A stretch of 64,000 nt of DNA from assembly GCA_965229095.1 (NCBI GenBank), contig OZ245855.1:2294001-2358000 (forward strand), read 5' to 3'. The notes under the pieces are model-generated. The model was given only the letters and a program-made list of their open reading frames with translations, did not search any database and was not told the origin of the DNA. Every line of letters starts with the position of its first letter. The stretch's first letter is position 1. The stretch is from Taibaiella sp965229095 (lineage in GTDB: Bacteria; Bacteroidota; Bacteroidia; Chitinophagales; Chitinophagaceae). Position numbers and translations under genes: made by a program. Shown piece after piece: positions 27,420-35,282 of the stretch.

Positions 27420-28511
27420 ATGGAAACAACCAACATTCAGCTTAAACCTCTATTTGAAGAAGACAATATACGCGCACTGGAAGCCATAGACCGAGCACAG
27501 CTCATTGCATTTGCACCTTATGTATGGGAAGCCTCCAGGCTTCTAAGAGACAAAGGCATACTCCATGCAGTAGAAGCTTCCCGTAGTGAAGGTATTACTA
27601 TCGACGAAGTGGCCCGGAAAACAGGCATGTCCCATTATGGTGTCCGTATCCTGCTGGAAGCAGGGCTGGGTATTGCCCTGGTCTATCGCAGGGAAGGCCG
27701 TTACTTCCTGGCCAAAACAGGCCACATTCTCCTCAACCATGAAATGACCAGGGTCAATTTCGACTTCATGAGGGATGTATGTTACGAAGGATCACCAACG
27801 ATGGAAGCCTCTATCGAAAATGGCAAACCCGAAGGGTTGAAAACATTAGGCAACTGGAACACTTTATACGAGGGCCTTTCCACCTTCCCGGCGCAGGCCA
27901 AGAAAAGCTGGCTCGCCTTTGACCATTACTATTCCGACAATGCCTTTCCCGAAGCCCTACCCCTGGTATTTGATACGCCTCCCGTTAATATGCTGGACAT
28001 TGGCGGCAATACCGGCAAATGGACCTTATGCTGCCTGGAATACAACAGCCAGGTAACGATGGGCATCGTGGACCTTCCCGGTCAGCTTAAAATGGCGGAA
28101 AAGAACATCGACGATGCAGGGTTCACCGGCAGGGTCAATTATCATGAACATAACGTGCTCAACCCCGACCTGGAATTGCCCTCGGGTTACGATACCATAT
28201 GGATGAGCCAGTTTCTCGATTGCTTCGCAGATGCAGAGATCGTCGCTATTCTCGAAAAATGCTACCGGGTTGCCAACGAAAATACCCGCATCTTCATCAA
28301 CGAAACCTTCTGGGACCGGCAGCGTTTCCCTACTTCCGCATTTGCCCTGCAAATGACATCCCTTTACTTTACCAATATTGCCAATGGCAACAGCCAGATG
28401 TACGACAGCCAGGTATTCTACCAGCTTATCGATAAAGCCGGATTCAGGATTGTGCAACAGCACGACCTCATTGGCCTAAGCCATACCATACTAGAATTAA
28501 GAAAAAAATAA
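27420..28511 (+). CDS. Winged-helix O-methyltransferase-like SAM-dependent methyltransferase
   Basis: 363 residues. The N-terminal third contains a winged-helix dimerisation module (GITIDEVARKTGMSHYGVRI) like that of small-molecule O-methyltransferases. The SAM-binding domain follows with motif I VNMLDIGGNTGKWT (about 186-199), then GIVDLPGQLKMAEKNI and DTIWMSQFLDCFADAEIV. By architecture it methylates a hydroxyl of an aromatic or polyketide-like metabolite rather than protein or RNA. The next gene, 103 bases on, is a halogenase-like flavoprotein, a combination seen in Bacteroidota pigment clusters of the flexirubin or aryl-polyene kind. The rest of such a cluster is not present here. The link is an inference. 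Confidence 0.85.
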   Translation: METTNIQLKPLFEEDNIRALEAIDRAQLIAFAPYVWEASRLLRDKGILHAVEASRSEGITIDEVARKTGMSHYGVRILLEAGLGIALVYRREGRYFLAKTGHILLNHEMTRVNFDFMRDVCYEGSPTMEASIENGKPEGLKTLGNWNTLYEGLSTFPAQAKKSWLAFDHYYSDNAFPEALPLVFDTPPVNMLDIGGNTGKWTLCCLEYNSQVTMGIVDLPGQLKMAEKNIDDAGFTGRVNYHEHNVLNPDLELPSGYDTIWMSQFLDCFADAEIVAILEKCYRVANENTRIFINETFWDRQRFPTSAFALQMTSLYFTNIANGNSQMYDSQVFYQLIDKAGFRIVQQHDLIGLSHTILELRKK

Positions 28512-28613
28512 ATGCTGCCCGTAAGGGGTGCAGGTTGCCAACTGGCCCCGGGAATACCCGAAAACTATAAAACAAATAAACATTCACACCCATTAATTGC
28601 CACAGGATATTGT

Positions 28614-29852
28614 ATGATTACCACAGATGTATTAGTGATAGGTGCAGGACCTTCGGGTACCGTTGCTGCTGCTATGATTAAACAAGCAGGTTTTGACGTA
28701 AGGATTATCGAGAAACAACAATTTCCCCGCTTCGTAATCGGCGAAAGCCTGTTGCCGCGTTGCCTGGAAGCTCTTGATGAAGCAGGATTTATGGATGCTT
28801 TGAATGCACAGCAGTTCCAGGTAAAGGCCGGCGCTAAGTTTGTACGCAACGGTGAGATATGCGATTTTACGTTTGAAAAACAACATACCGATGGCTGGCG
28901 TTATGCCTGGCAGATGCCCAGGGCCGACTTCGATCTTACCCTGGCCAACGAATGCGAACGCAAAGGCATCCCTGTATGCTATAAAGAGGAAGTAACCGCT
29001 ATCGAGATCGCCGAAGATGGCAGCAGCATTACTACGGTTAAGCCCGAAGAAGGTGCACCTTACCAGATAAAGGCCAGGTTTATAGTAGATGGCAGCGGTT
29101 ACGGCCGGGTCATTCCCCGCCTGTTCAACCTGGAAAAGCCGTCGAGCCAGCCAGCCCGCAAAACCGTCTTTGCCCATATGACCGATCCGCGCCGGCTGGA
29201 ACAGGAAGAGCCTAACCGTATCGTGGTATATGTACACCGCGACGACTGCTGGATATGGACCATTCCTTTTGCCAATGGCAATACCTCAGTTGGTTATGTA
29301 TCCAATCCCGGGTTCTTTGAAAAATACCAGGGCAGCATGGAAGAGCAGTTCCGCGCCATGATAGCCGATGAACCGGCATTGAAAGAACGCTTCGGCAAAG
29401 CCGAGCTTATATTCGAACCCAGGGTGCTGCAAGGCTGGAGCGCTACTACAGATACCTTCTGGGGTAAAGGCTTTGTGCTTACCGGCAATGTAACCGAGTT
29501 CCTTGACCCTATCTTTTCTTCGGGCGTAACCCTCGCTACCGTATCGGCGCAAACCGCTGCCAAACTGGTTATACGCCACCTGAACGGGGAAGCGGTAGAT
29601 TGGCAGAAAGAATATACCGAACCCACGATGCAGGGCGTGAACGTATTCCGTACCTATGTCAATGGCTGGTATGATGGTACTTTGTTCAAGATATTTTTTG
29701 CAGAAAACAAAAGCGAACAGTTCAAAGAGCAGATATGCAGCGTGCTTGCCGGTTATGTATGGGACATGAGCAATCCTTTTGTAAAAACCCATGAAAAGGC
29801 AGTGAAAACGCTGGCCCGGTTCCTGGATAGCAGCCCTGCCCATTCCTCCTAA
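28614..29852 (+). CDS. Flavin-dependent (tryptophan-halogenase-like) oxidoreductase
   Basis: 412 residues from ATG 28614; the frame is open back to 28512, but the Rossmann motif VLVIGAGPSG starts only 5 residues after the chosen ATG, as is normal. Family features include FPRFVIGESLLPRCLE, the GWRYAWQMPRADFD segment, and DDCWIWTIPFANGNTSVGYV, which contains the W-x-W-x-I-P motif of flavin-dependent halogenases. Lys75 (GAKFV) lines up by eye with the catalytic lysine of PrnA-type halogenases. FLDPIFSSGVTLA is the C-terminal flavin-site motif. It may halogenate, hydroxylate or otherwise oxidise an aromatic product. It needs reduced FAD from a separate reductase. It pairs with the upstream methyltransferase. 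Confidence 0.88.
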   Translation: MITTDVLVIGAGPSGTVAAAMIKQAGFDVRIIEKQQFPRFVIGESLLPRCLEALDEAGFMDALNAQQFQVKAGAKFVRNGEICDFTFEKQHTDGWRYAWQMPRADFDLTLANECERKGIPVCYKEEVTAIEIAEDGSSITTVKPEEGAPYQIKARFIVDGSGYGRVIPRLFNLEKPSSQPARKTVFAHMTDPRRLEQEEPNRIVVYVHRDDCWIWTIPFANGNTSVGYVSNPGFFEKYQGSMEEQFRAMIADEPALKERFGKAELIFEPRVLQGWSATTDTFWGKGFVLTGNVTEFLDPIFSSGVTLATVSAQTAAKLVIRHLNGEAVDWQKEYTEPTMQGVNVFRTYVNGWYDGTLFKIFFAENKSEQFKEQICSVLAGYVWDMSNPFVKTHEKAVKTLARFLDSSPAHSS

Positions 29853-29872
29853 AAAGCAATGCTTATTATACC

Positions 29873-29880
29873 TATCTTTG
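29873..29880 (+). promoter_or_regulatory. Candidate -7 element of the YHS lipoprotein gene
   Basis: TATCTTTG is a full match to TAnnTTTG and lies 26 bases before the ATG at 29906. Confidence 0.45.
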
Positions 29881-29905
29881 CACGAGTACTTAAAACGGAT
29901 AAAAC

Positions 29906-30196
29906 ATGAAAAAATATAGCTTCCTGGCAGCAGGTCTTTTCCTGCTCAGCGCCTGTAATGTAAGTGTGGAAAAAACGGAAACGAAGACAGAAACGACACA
30001 GGAGCCCGCCGCTGCCGGTCAGGAAAAAACAGCAAAGGTAACAGACCCGGTATGCGGCATGGAAAAAGGCAGCGACTGGACCGAGTACAGCGTCAACGGA
30101 AAAGATACGACCTGGTTCTGCAGCCCGCACTGCAAAGAATCCTTTGCCAAGAATCCTGAAAAATACCAGGGTAAAAAACAAGAGCAGAAAGGTTAA
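29906..30196 (+). CDS. YHS-domain lipoprotein
   Basis: 96 residues. The signal peptide ends in a lipobox (LLSAC, Cys17), so the mature protein should be lipid-anchored. A Lys/Glu/Thr-rich linker follows. The YHS domain spans about residues 45-90: TDPVCGMEKG, then YSVNGKDTTWFCSPHCKESF and NPEKYQG, with the Cys residues and His that bind metal in this family (related to the metal-binding domains of copper transporters and of TRASH proteins). The likely role is copper or heavy-metal binding in the periplasm. It has its own -7 element candidate and precedes ribD by 56 bases. Confidence 0.88.
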   Translation: MKKYSFLAAGLFLLSACNVSVEKTETKTETTQEPAAAGQEKTAKVTDPVCGMEKGSDWTEYSVNGKDTTWFCSPHCKESFAKNPEKYQGKKQEQKG

Positions 30197-30252
30197 GCTA
30201 TAACATCATATCCCGGTAAAGACGCGCTTCAGGTGCGTCTTTATTTTTCCCG

Positions 30253-31314
30253 ATGTACACACACGAACAATACATGCAGCGTTGTATCCGGCTCGCGCAG
30301 CAAGGCGCAGGCAGGGTATCGCCCAATCCTATGGTGGGCGCTGTATTGGTATACCAGGACAGGATCATAGGAGAAGGCTGGCACCAGGAATACGGGCAGG
30401 CGCATGCCGAAGTCAACTGCATCCGTTCCGTTGCTCCCGAAGACCGGCACCTTATCGCAAAGAGCACGATCTATGTATGCCTGGAACCCTGCGCCCATTT
30501 CGGGCACACCCCACCCTGCGCCGACCTTATCGTACAGCAACAGATACCTAAAGTAGTGATCGGCTGTACCGATACCTTCAGCGAGGTAAGCGGGAGAGGC
30601 ATTGAGAAGCTGGTACAGGCCGGTATAGAAGTGATCACCGGCGTGCTGGAAAAGGAATGCCGTTGGCTAAACAGGAGGTTCTTTACCCGGCAGGAGCAGC
30701 ACCGGCCTTACATTATCTTGAAATGGGCACAGAGTGCGGATGGCTTTATCGCACCAGAGCAAGGGAAAAGGGTAATGCTATCCAACCATTTTTCCCAAAA
30801 GCTGGTGCATAAAATGCGCAGCGAAGAAGATGCCATCCTGGTGGGTTATAACACGGCCCTGCAGGACAATCCAAGGCTCAGCAACCGCTATGGCTCCGGC
30901 ACTCAGCCTTTGCGGATTGTTATTGATCCGGAGCTGGCACTACCGCAGCAACACCTGCATCTTTTTGACCAGGGCCAGCCCACCCTTGTCTTCAATAAGT
31001 CGAAAAATGAAGAACAAGAGAACCTGCAGTTTATCAAAACAGATACTTCCGAATACGTAGCACAGCAGGTGATTACCCATTTACCCAAGATCAATTCGCT
31101 TATCGTGGAAGGCGGCCGCAAAACCTTGCAACAATTTATCGATGCCGGCCTCTGGGACGAAGCTTTTGTGTTTCACACACCGCATCTATTGGGAAGTGGT
31201 ACTGCCGCGCCATTGCTGCAACAAGCTATCCTACAGGAACAATATCCATTAGAAACCGATACCGTAAAACATTATTATCATGAACATACCACAACATTAT
31301 ACCCAATCCAATAA
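30253..31314 (+). CDS. ribD: Bifunctional riboflavin biosynthesis deaminase/reductase
   Basis: 353 residues, typical of RibD. The N-terminal deaminase converts diaminohydroxyphosphoribosylaminopyrimidine to its uracil form; the C-terminal reductase then reduces the ribose to ribitol with NADPH. The zinc site is complete: HAEVN (His51, Glu53) and PCAHFGHTPPC (Cys80 and Cys89). The reductase half begins around RPYIILKWAQSADGFIAPEQ (residue about 155) and includes SEEDAILVGYNTALQDNPRL and SLIVEGGRKTLQQFI. Other rib genes are not adjacent. Its last 35 bases overlap the following methyltransferase gene. Confidence 0.96.
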   Translation: MYTHEQYMQRCIRLAQQGAGRVSPNPMVGAVLVYQDRIIGEGWHQEYGQAHAEVNCIRSVAPEDRHLIAKSTIYVCLEPCAHFGHTPPCADLIVQQQIPKVVIGCTDTFSEVSGRGIEKLVQAGIEVITGVLEKECRWLNRRFFTRQEQHRPYIILKWAQSADGFIAPEQGKRVMLSNHFSQKLVHKMRSEEDAILVGYNTALQDNPRLSNRYGSGTQPLRIVIDPELALPQQHLHLFDQGQPTLVFNKSKNEEQENLQFIKTDTSEYVAQQVITHLPKINSLIVEGGRKTLQQFIDAGLWDEAFVFHTPHLLGSGTAAPLLQQAILQEQYPLETDTVKHYYHEHTTTLYPIQ

Positions 31315-32080
31315 AGACGCCTGGAACAAAAGGACCATGGTGCATATAGATTCCGAGTTCTATGATGTCAAAAGCTTTATAGAAGGGCAATCTTCCCTCC
31401 ACGAAACGGAGCTGTCCCTACTCGGCGATATTAAAGGCAAAAAGATATTGCACCTGCAATGCCATTTCGGCCAGGACAGCCTTTCCCTCGCCAGGATGGG
31501 CGCCAAGGTAACCGGCGTGGATCTTTCGGACAAGGCCATAACCAAAGCCCGGGAGCTGAATGACACACTGGGGCTGGATGCACAATTCATATGCAGCGAT
31601 GTGTACGAATTACCGCAGCAACTGGAGGAACAATTTGATATCGTCTTTACTTCTTACGGTGTTATCGGCTGGCTACCCGACCTCCAACGCTGGGGCAGGA
31701 TCATCGATACCTTCCTGAAACCGGGAGGCCAACTGCTCCTGGTAGAATTCCACCCTGCCGTATGGATGTTCGATACCGATTTTACCAGGATACAGTACAG
31801 CTATTTTAATACAGAAACCATCGTGGAACAAAGCACCGGTACTTATACCGACAGGAATGCCGATATACACTACGAGGAAGTAAGCTGGAACCACAGCCTG
31901 GACGAGGTTTTTGCAGGCCTGTTGCACAACGGGCTTAGCATTACCGGTTTCCGTGAATACGACTTTTCCCATTACAATTGCTTTGCCCACATGGAGAAGA
32001 TTGCAGAAAGAAAATACATCATCAAACCACTGGGTACTAAAATGCCCCTGATGTACTCGGTTACGGCAGAGAAAAAATAG
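31280..32080 (+). CDS. Class I SAM-dependent methyltransferase
   Basis: 266 residues. It begins at ATG 31280 inside the 3' end of ribD (35-base overlap in another frame), which points to translational coupling. MNIPQHYTQSNKDAWNKRT opens the protein with no signal peptide. Motif I is KILHLQCHFGQDSLSLARMG (about 55-74), followed by VTGVDLSDKAI and the post-I acidic residue. DIVFTSYGVIGWLPDLQRWG is motif II, and FLKPGGQLLLVEFHP is motif III. The family is a common Bacteroidota small-molecule methyltransferase whose substrate is not known. A 51-bp perfect palindrome begins at the last base of its stop codon. Confidence 0.87.
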   Translation: MNIPQHYTQSNKDAWNKRTMVHIDSEFYDVKSFIEGQSSLHETELSLLGDIKGKKILHLQCHFGQDSLSLARMGAKVTGVDLSDKAITKARELNDTLGLDAQFICSDVYELPQQLEEQFDIVFTSYGVIGWLPDLQRWGRIIDTFLKPGGQLLLVEFHPAVWMFDTDFTRIQYSYFNTETIVEQSTGTYTDRNADIHYEEVSWNHSLDEVFAGLLHNGLSITGFREYDFSHYNCFAHMEKIAERKYIIKPLGTKMPLMYSVTAEKK

Positions 32081-32130
32081 CCTTCCTTAACCCTATAAGG
32101 GTTTTAAACCCTTATAGGGTTAAGGAAGGC
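32080..32130. repeat. Perfect 51-bp palindrome
   Basis: The 25-bp arm at 32080-32104 is the exact reverse complement of 32106-32130, with one central base. Each arm contains CCCTATAAGGG-like sequence. There is no T-tract on either side, so it is not a simple terminator, although the hairpin would be very stable. Confidence 0.9.
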
Positions 32131-32162
32131 AAGAAAATAAACGGTACACAGGACGATACAAC

Positions 32163-32756
32163 ATGCAACTGACTTATAAAACGATAACAGGAAATACTTA
32201 CGCCGAGTTCAAGGATAGGGGCAGCAAATTTCATGGCTATGCTTTCCCTATCCATACCACCGATGATGTGAAGCTGCATTTGCAGGGCTTAAAAAAAGAG
32301 CATCCCAAAGCAGTACATCATTGCTATGCCTACCGTATCGGTACCGATGGCCTGCAATTCAGGGCCAATGACGATGGCGAACCCTCGGGAAGTGCCGGGA
32401 GGCCTATCTTGGGGCAGATCGACAGCGCAGGGCTCACCAATGTGCTGGTGGTAGTAGTCCGGTATTTCGGTGGTACCTTACTGGGCGTACCCGGCCTGAT
32501 CAATGCTTATAAAACGGCGGCAGCCGATAGCCTGGCCACCGCAACGGTTACAGAAAAGAATGTGGAATACAGGGTCACCCTGGAATACGATTACTCTCTG
32601 ATGAATGAAGTGATGCAGGTGCTCAAACAAAGCGAGGCTACCGTGTACCGCCAGGACATGCAACTGTTCTGTGTACTGGAAGCCGGCATTCCTCTGGCGG
32701 CCAAAGATGCCTGCCTGCACAAGTTGCAGGATATAAGGGGCCTGGAGATCCGCTAA
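32163..32756 (+). CDS. yigZ: YigZ/IMPACT family protein
   Basis: 197 residues, near the usual 205. The N-terminal UPF0029 (Impact) domain has the family hallmarks KDRGSKFHGYAFPI, AVHHCYAYRIG, NDDGEPSGSAGRPILGQI and VVVVRYFGGTLLGVPGLINAY. A DUF1949-like C-terminal domain follows (about 135-197). YigZ proteins are cytoplasmic and conserved, with a proposed but unproven role linked to translation or proline-peptide metabolism. It lies between the palindrome and bshC. Confidence 0.93.
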   Translation: MQLTYKTITGNTYAEFKDRGSKFHGYAFPIHTTDDVKLHLQGLKKEHPKAVHHCYAYRIGTDGLQFRANDDGEPSGSAGRPILGQIDSAGLTNVLVVVVRYFGGTLLGVPGLINAYKTAAADSLATATVTEKNVEYRVTLEYDYSLMNEVMQVLKQSEATVYRQDMQLFCVLEAGIPLAAKDACLHKLQDIRGLEIR

Positions 32757-32802
32757 GCTATCGACTTACTTTATCTGCCTATTAACAGCGGCTTAGGCAG
32801 GG

Positions 32803-32826
32803 TTTGCACATTTCCCGTTACTTTTG
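32803..32826 (+). promoter_or_regulatory. Candidate bshC promoter
   Basis: TACTTTTG (32819-32826) fully matches TAnnTTTG, with TTTG at 32803-32806. The 12-base spacing is short. The element falls after an in-frame ATG at 32804, which argues that the protein really starts further on, at GTG 32858. Confidence 0.4.
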
Positions 32827-32857
32827 TTTTCCTTTTGTACAAAATCAACCTAACTAC

Positions 32858-34450
32858 GTGGAAACAGTCTGTATACCGCATCAAGCCACTACCTTCTTTT
32901 CTAAGTTAAATACCGATTATCTTTCCGGTATGGAAAACCTGGATTCCTTTTACCAGTTCAGTCCCGACGATGAAGGGCTCGATAAAGCCATCGCAGCCCG
33001 CAGGCAATTCCCCGTTGACCGGCAAGTACTCACCAGGGTGCTCCGCAAACAATACCACAACTATTCCCTCCACGAAAACGTGAACCGGAATATCGACGCC
33101 CTGGCAGACGAAAATACCTTTACCATTACCACCGCGCATCAGCCCAACCTGATGACAGGTTACCTCTACTTTATTTATAAGATCATACACGCTGCTAAGC
33201 TGGCACAGCACCTGCAAAACAGGCATCCCGGCAAAAAATTCGTACCGGTATTTTACATAGGCTCCGAAGATAATGACCTGGACGAGCTGGGTGTGTTCCG
33301 TTTCAATGGCATCCGCTTTCGCTGGCAGACAGAACAAACAGGTGCCGTAGGCCGTATGGCCACACACGACCTGCAACCTTTATTGCAACAACTGATCGCC
33401 CTAATAGGCCCTCCCGGCGATAATGCCGAACGGTTGAAAGATATGATACTGCAGGCCTATGGCAAGCACCATACCATTGCGGCAGCCACACGCTATATCG
33501 TCAACGAATTGCTGGGTAAATTCGGTGTAGTCGTAATCGACCCCGATGATGCGGCATTGAAAGCCTTGTATATACCCGTATTGCAACAAGAGCTGCTGCA
33601 ACCTAAAGCCAATGACCTGGTACAGCAAACTTCCGAAACCTTAAGCAGGGAGTACACGGTGCAAGCCTTTTCCCGTCCCATCAACCTGTTCTATCTTAAA
33701 GACGATATCCGGGAGCGTATCGAGCATGTAGATGGCGTATGGCGAGTATTGCGCAGCAATATCCAATGGAACAAAGAAGAGCTGGAAGCAGAGATCATAG
33801 CCCACCCCGAACGCTTTAGCCCTAATGTCATACTGAGAGGATTGTTTCAGGAAACCATATTGCCCAATGTGGCCTTTATCGGCGGGGGAAGCGAAGTAGC
33901 GTATTGGTTGCAGTTAAAGCCTGTCTTCGACCACTACCATATATTTTTCCCTGCCCTGGTCCTGCGCCAGTCCGTATTATGGATCGATCCTAAATCGGCC
34001 GAGTTGCAGCGCAGGATAGGCATGATGGATGAAGAGCTGTTCCAGCCTACCGAAAAGCTGGTGCGCTCTTTTGTCCAGAAACATACCCATAAAGACCTGC
34101 AGCTTGAAGACATCCGGCAGCAGATGAACAATATCTTCGACCAGGTAAAAGCCAAAGCAGTCAACATCGACGTTACCCTGAGAGCCAGCTCCGAAGCGGC
34201 ATTGACCAAAATGCGCCACCAACTGGATACCATGGAAAAGAAGATGATGCGGGCCGAGAAAAGAAATATGGCGGAACAATTGTCGCAGATCTACAAGCTC
34301 CGGAACAAGCTGTTCCCCAACGAATCGCTGCAGGAACGCTACGATACTTTTATGCCTTATTACCTGGAGCAAGGCGAGGCTTTTTTCGATACCCTTATGG
34401 AAACCACATTGCCCTACGGTAACCAATTCATGATCCTCCGGGAAGGTTAA
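32858..34450 (+). CDS. bshC: Bacillithiol biosynthesis cysteine-adding enzyme
   Basis: 530 residues from GTG 32858, giving METVCIPHQATTFFSKLNTD, which matches the usual BshC opening; ATG 32804 would add 18 residues that lie over a promoter-like element. BshC joins cysteine to glucosaminyl-malate, the last step in making the thiol bacillithiol. Family features: TTAHQPNLMTGYLYFIYKII, FVPVFYIGSEDNDLDELGVF, ILRGLFQETILPNVAFIGGG and FPALVLRQSVLWID, then a coiled-coil-forming segment (about 440-500) with MEKKMMRAEKRNMAEQL. BshA and BshB are not in this window. A hairpin (34483-34520) follows the stop. Confidence 0.95.
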   Translation: METVCIPHQATTFFSKLNTDYLSGMENLDSFYQFSPDDEGLDKAIAARRQFPVDRQVLTRVLRKQYHNYSLHENVNRNIDALADENTFTITTAHQPNLMTGYLYFIYKIIHAAKLAQHLQNRHPGKKFVPVFYIGSEDNDLDELGVFRFNGIRFRWQTEQTGAVGRMATHDLQPLLQQLIALIGPPGDNAERLKDMILQAYGKHHTIAAATRYIVNELLGKFGVVVIDPDDAALKALYIPVLQQELLQPKANDLVQQTSETLSREYTVQAFSRPINLFYLKDDIRERIEHVDGVWRVLRSNIQWNKEELEAEIIAHPERFSPNVILRGLFQETILPNVAFIGGGSEVAYWLQLKPVFDHYHIFFPALVLRQSVLWIDPKSAELQRRIGMMDEELFQPTEKLVRSFVQKHTHKDLQLEDIRQQMNNIFDQVKAKAVNIDVTLRASSEAALTKMRHQLDTMEKKMMRAEKRNMAEQLSQIYKLRNKLFPNESLQERYDTFMPYYLEQGEAFFDTLMETTLPYGNQFMILREG

Positions 34451-34482
34451 GCCATCTTATAGCAACATCCCGCAAAGCATTA

Positions 34483-34520
34483 CCTGAGAAGGCTGCCTCT
34501 GAACCGGCGGCCTTCTCAGG
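34483..34520 (+). terminator. Hairpin after bshC, possible terminator
   Basis: Arms of 11 bp (34483-34493 and 34510-34520) pair perfectly and have an inner GCC/GGC pair. No T-tract follows, so termination is uncertain. Confidence 0.5.
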
Positions 34521-34522
34521 CA

Positions 34523-34554
34523 TTGCCTGGCCAATCACATTCTCGTTACCTTTG
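34523..34554 (+). promoter_or_regulatory. Candidate promoter of the Crp-like regulator
   Basis: TTG (34523-34525), 21 bases, TACCTTTG (34547-34554): both elements match the Bacteroidota promoter. It is 65 bases before the start at 34619. Confidence 0.55.
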
Positions 34555-34618
34555 GAACATACGCCCCGGAAAGCTGTAAAAACGGGGAACAAACCAGGAT
34601 TCAATCCCATAGCTATCT

Positions 34619-35209
34619 ATGAAAGACATACCCGAAGTGTATTACGACCGTTTGAAAGTGCATCTTCAGAAAACAATCCCCCTAAGCGATACGCTGTTCG
34701 AACAGGTAAAGCCTTTCTTTACCCTAAGGTACCTGAAGAAGAAAGAATACCTGATCAAACAGGCGCAGGTAAGCCGTTACGAAAGCTATATTGCAGAAGG
34801 CCTTTTCCAGGCGGCGATCATCGATGATGCGGGCAAGGAACATGCCTTATACTTCCCACACGAAGACTGGTGGGCAGGCGATTTCAAAAGCTTTAAAACG
34901 GGCGAGGCTTCCTGCATGGAAATACAGGCCCTGGAAGACACCGTATTGCTGCAGATCTCCAAAGCCAGGCTGGAAGAGCTTTACCACACCTTCCCGGTAT
35001 TTGAACGCTTCTTCCGTATCCTGAATGAAAATGCCGGGATCGCATTACAGGACAGGCTTGTACAGCATTTCACCCGGAATGCGGAAGCACAGTATAAAGC
35101 CTTCCTGGAAAAATATACCGGCTTGCACAACAGGCTTCCTCAAAAAAAGATAGCCAGCTTCCTCGGGCTTACACCCGAATACTTCAGCCAGATGTCCAGG
35201 AAGAAGTAA
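34619..35209 (+). CDS. Crp/Fnr family transcriptional regulator
   Basis: 196 residues. The N-terminal cyclic-nucleotide-binding-like beta barrel (about 20-110) has LKKKEYLIKQAQVSRYESYI, FQAAIIDDAGKEHALYFPHE and DWWAGDF. A long dimer helix and a C-terminal helix-turn-helix follow (LPQKKIASFLGLTPEYFSQM). The domain sizes fit the short Crp-like regulators common in Bacteroidota, which often control an adjacent oxidoreductase gene. The effector is unknown, because the typical cAMP-binding residues are not obvious. It is 73 bases upstream of an Old Yellow Enzyme gene, whose promoter carries a palindromic candidate operator. Confidence 0.9.
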   Translation: MKDIPEVYYDRLKVHLQKTIPLSDTLFEQVKPFFTLRYLKKKEYLIKQAQVSRYESYIAEGLFQAAIIDDAGKEHALYFPHEDWWAGDFKSFKTGEASCMEIQALEDTVLLQISKARLEELYHTFPVFERFFRILNENAGIALQDRLVQHFTRNAEAQYKAFLEKYTGLHNRLPQKKIASFLGLTPEYFSQMSRKK

Positions 35210-35219
35210 GTCCAAAAAT

Positions 35220-35235
35220 CTTAAGATAGCTTAAG
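35220..35235. promoter_or_regulatory. Candidate operator CTTAAG-N4-CTTAAG
   Basis: Two CTTAAG hexamers, each self-complementary, are separated by ATAG, which makes a 16-bp symmetric site 21 bases upstream of the -7 element TAGGTTTG (35257-35264) of the Old Yellow Enzyme gene. It is a plausible target for the adjacent Crp-like regulator. Confidence 0.45.
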
Positions 35236-35256
35236 TTCCGGAAAACAGGGCCGCTG

Positions 35257-35264
35257 TAGGTTTG
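35257..35264 (+). promoter_or_regulatory. Candidate -7 element of the alkene reductase gene
   Basis: TAGGTTTG is a full TAnnTTTG match, 19 bases before ATG 35283. Confidence 0.45.
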
Positions 35265-35282
35265 CATTATAAAATGTAAACA

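Noticed and set aside
30198..30240. Spacer between the YHS lipoprotein and ribD as an FMN riboswitch
   Set aside because: The gap is only 56 bases, too short for an FMN aptamer, and the conserved RFN sequence is not seen.
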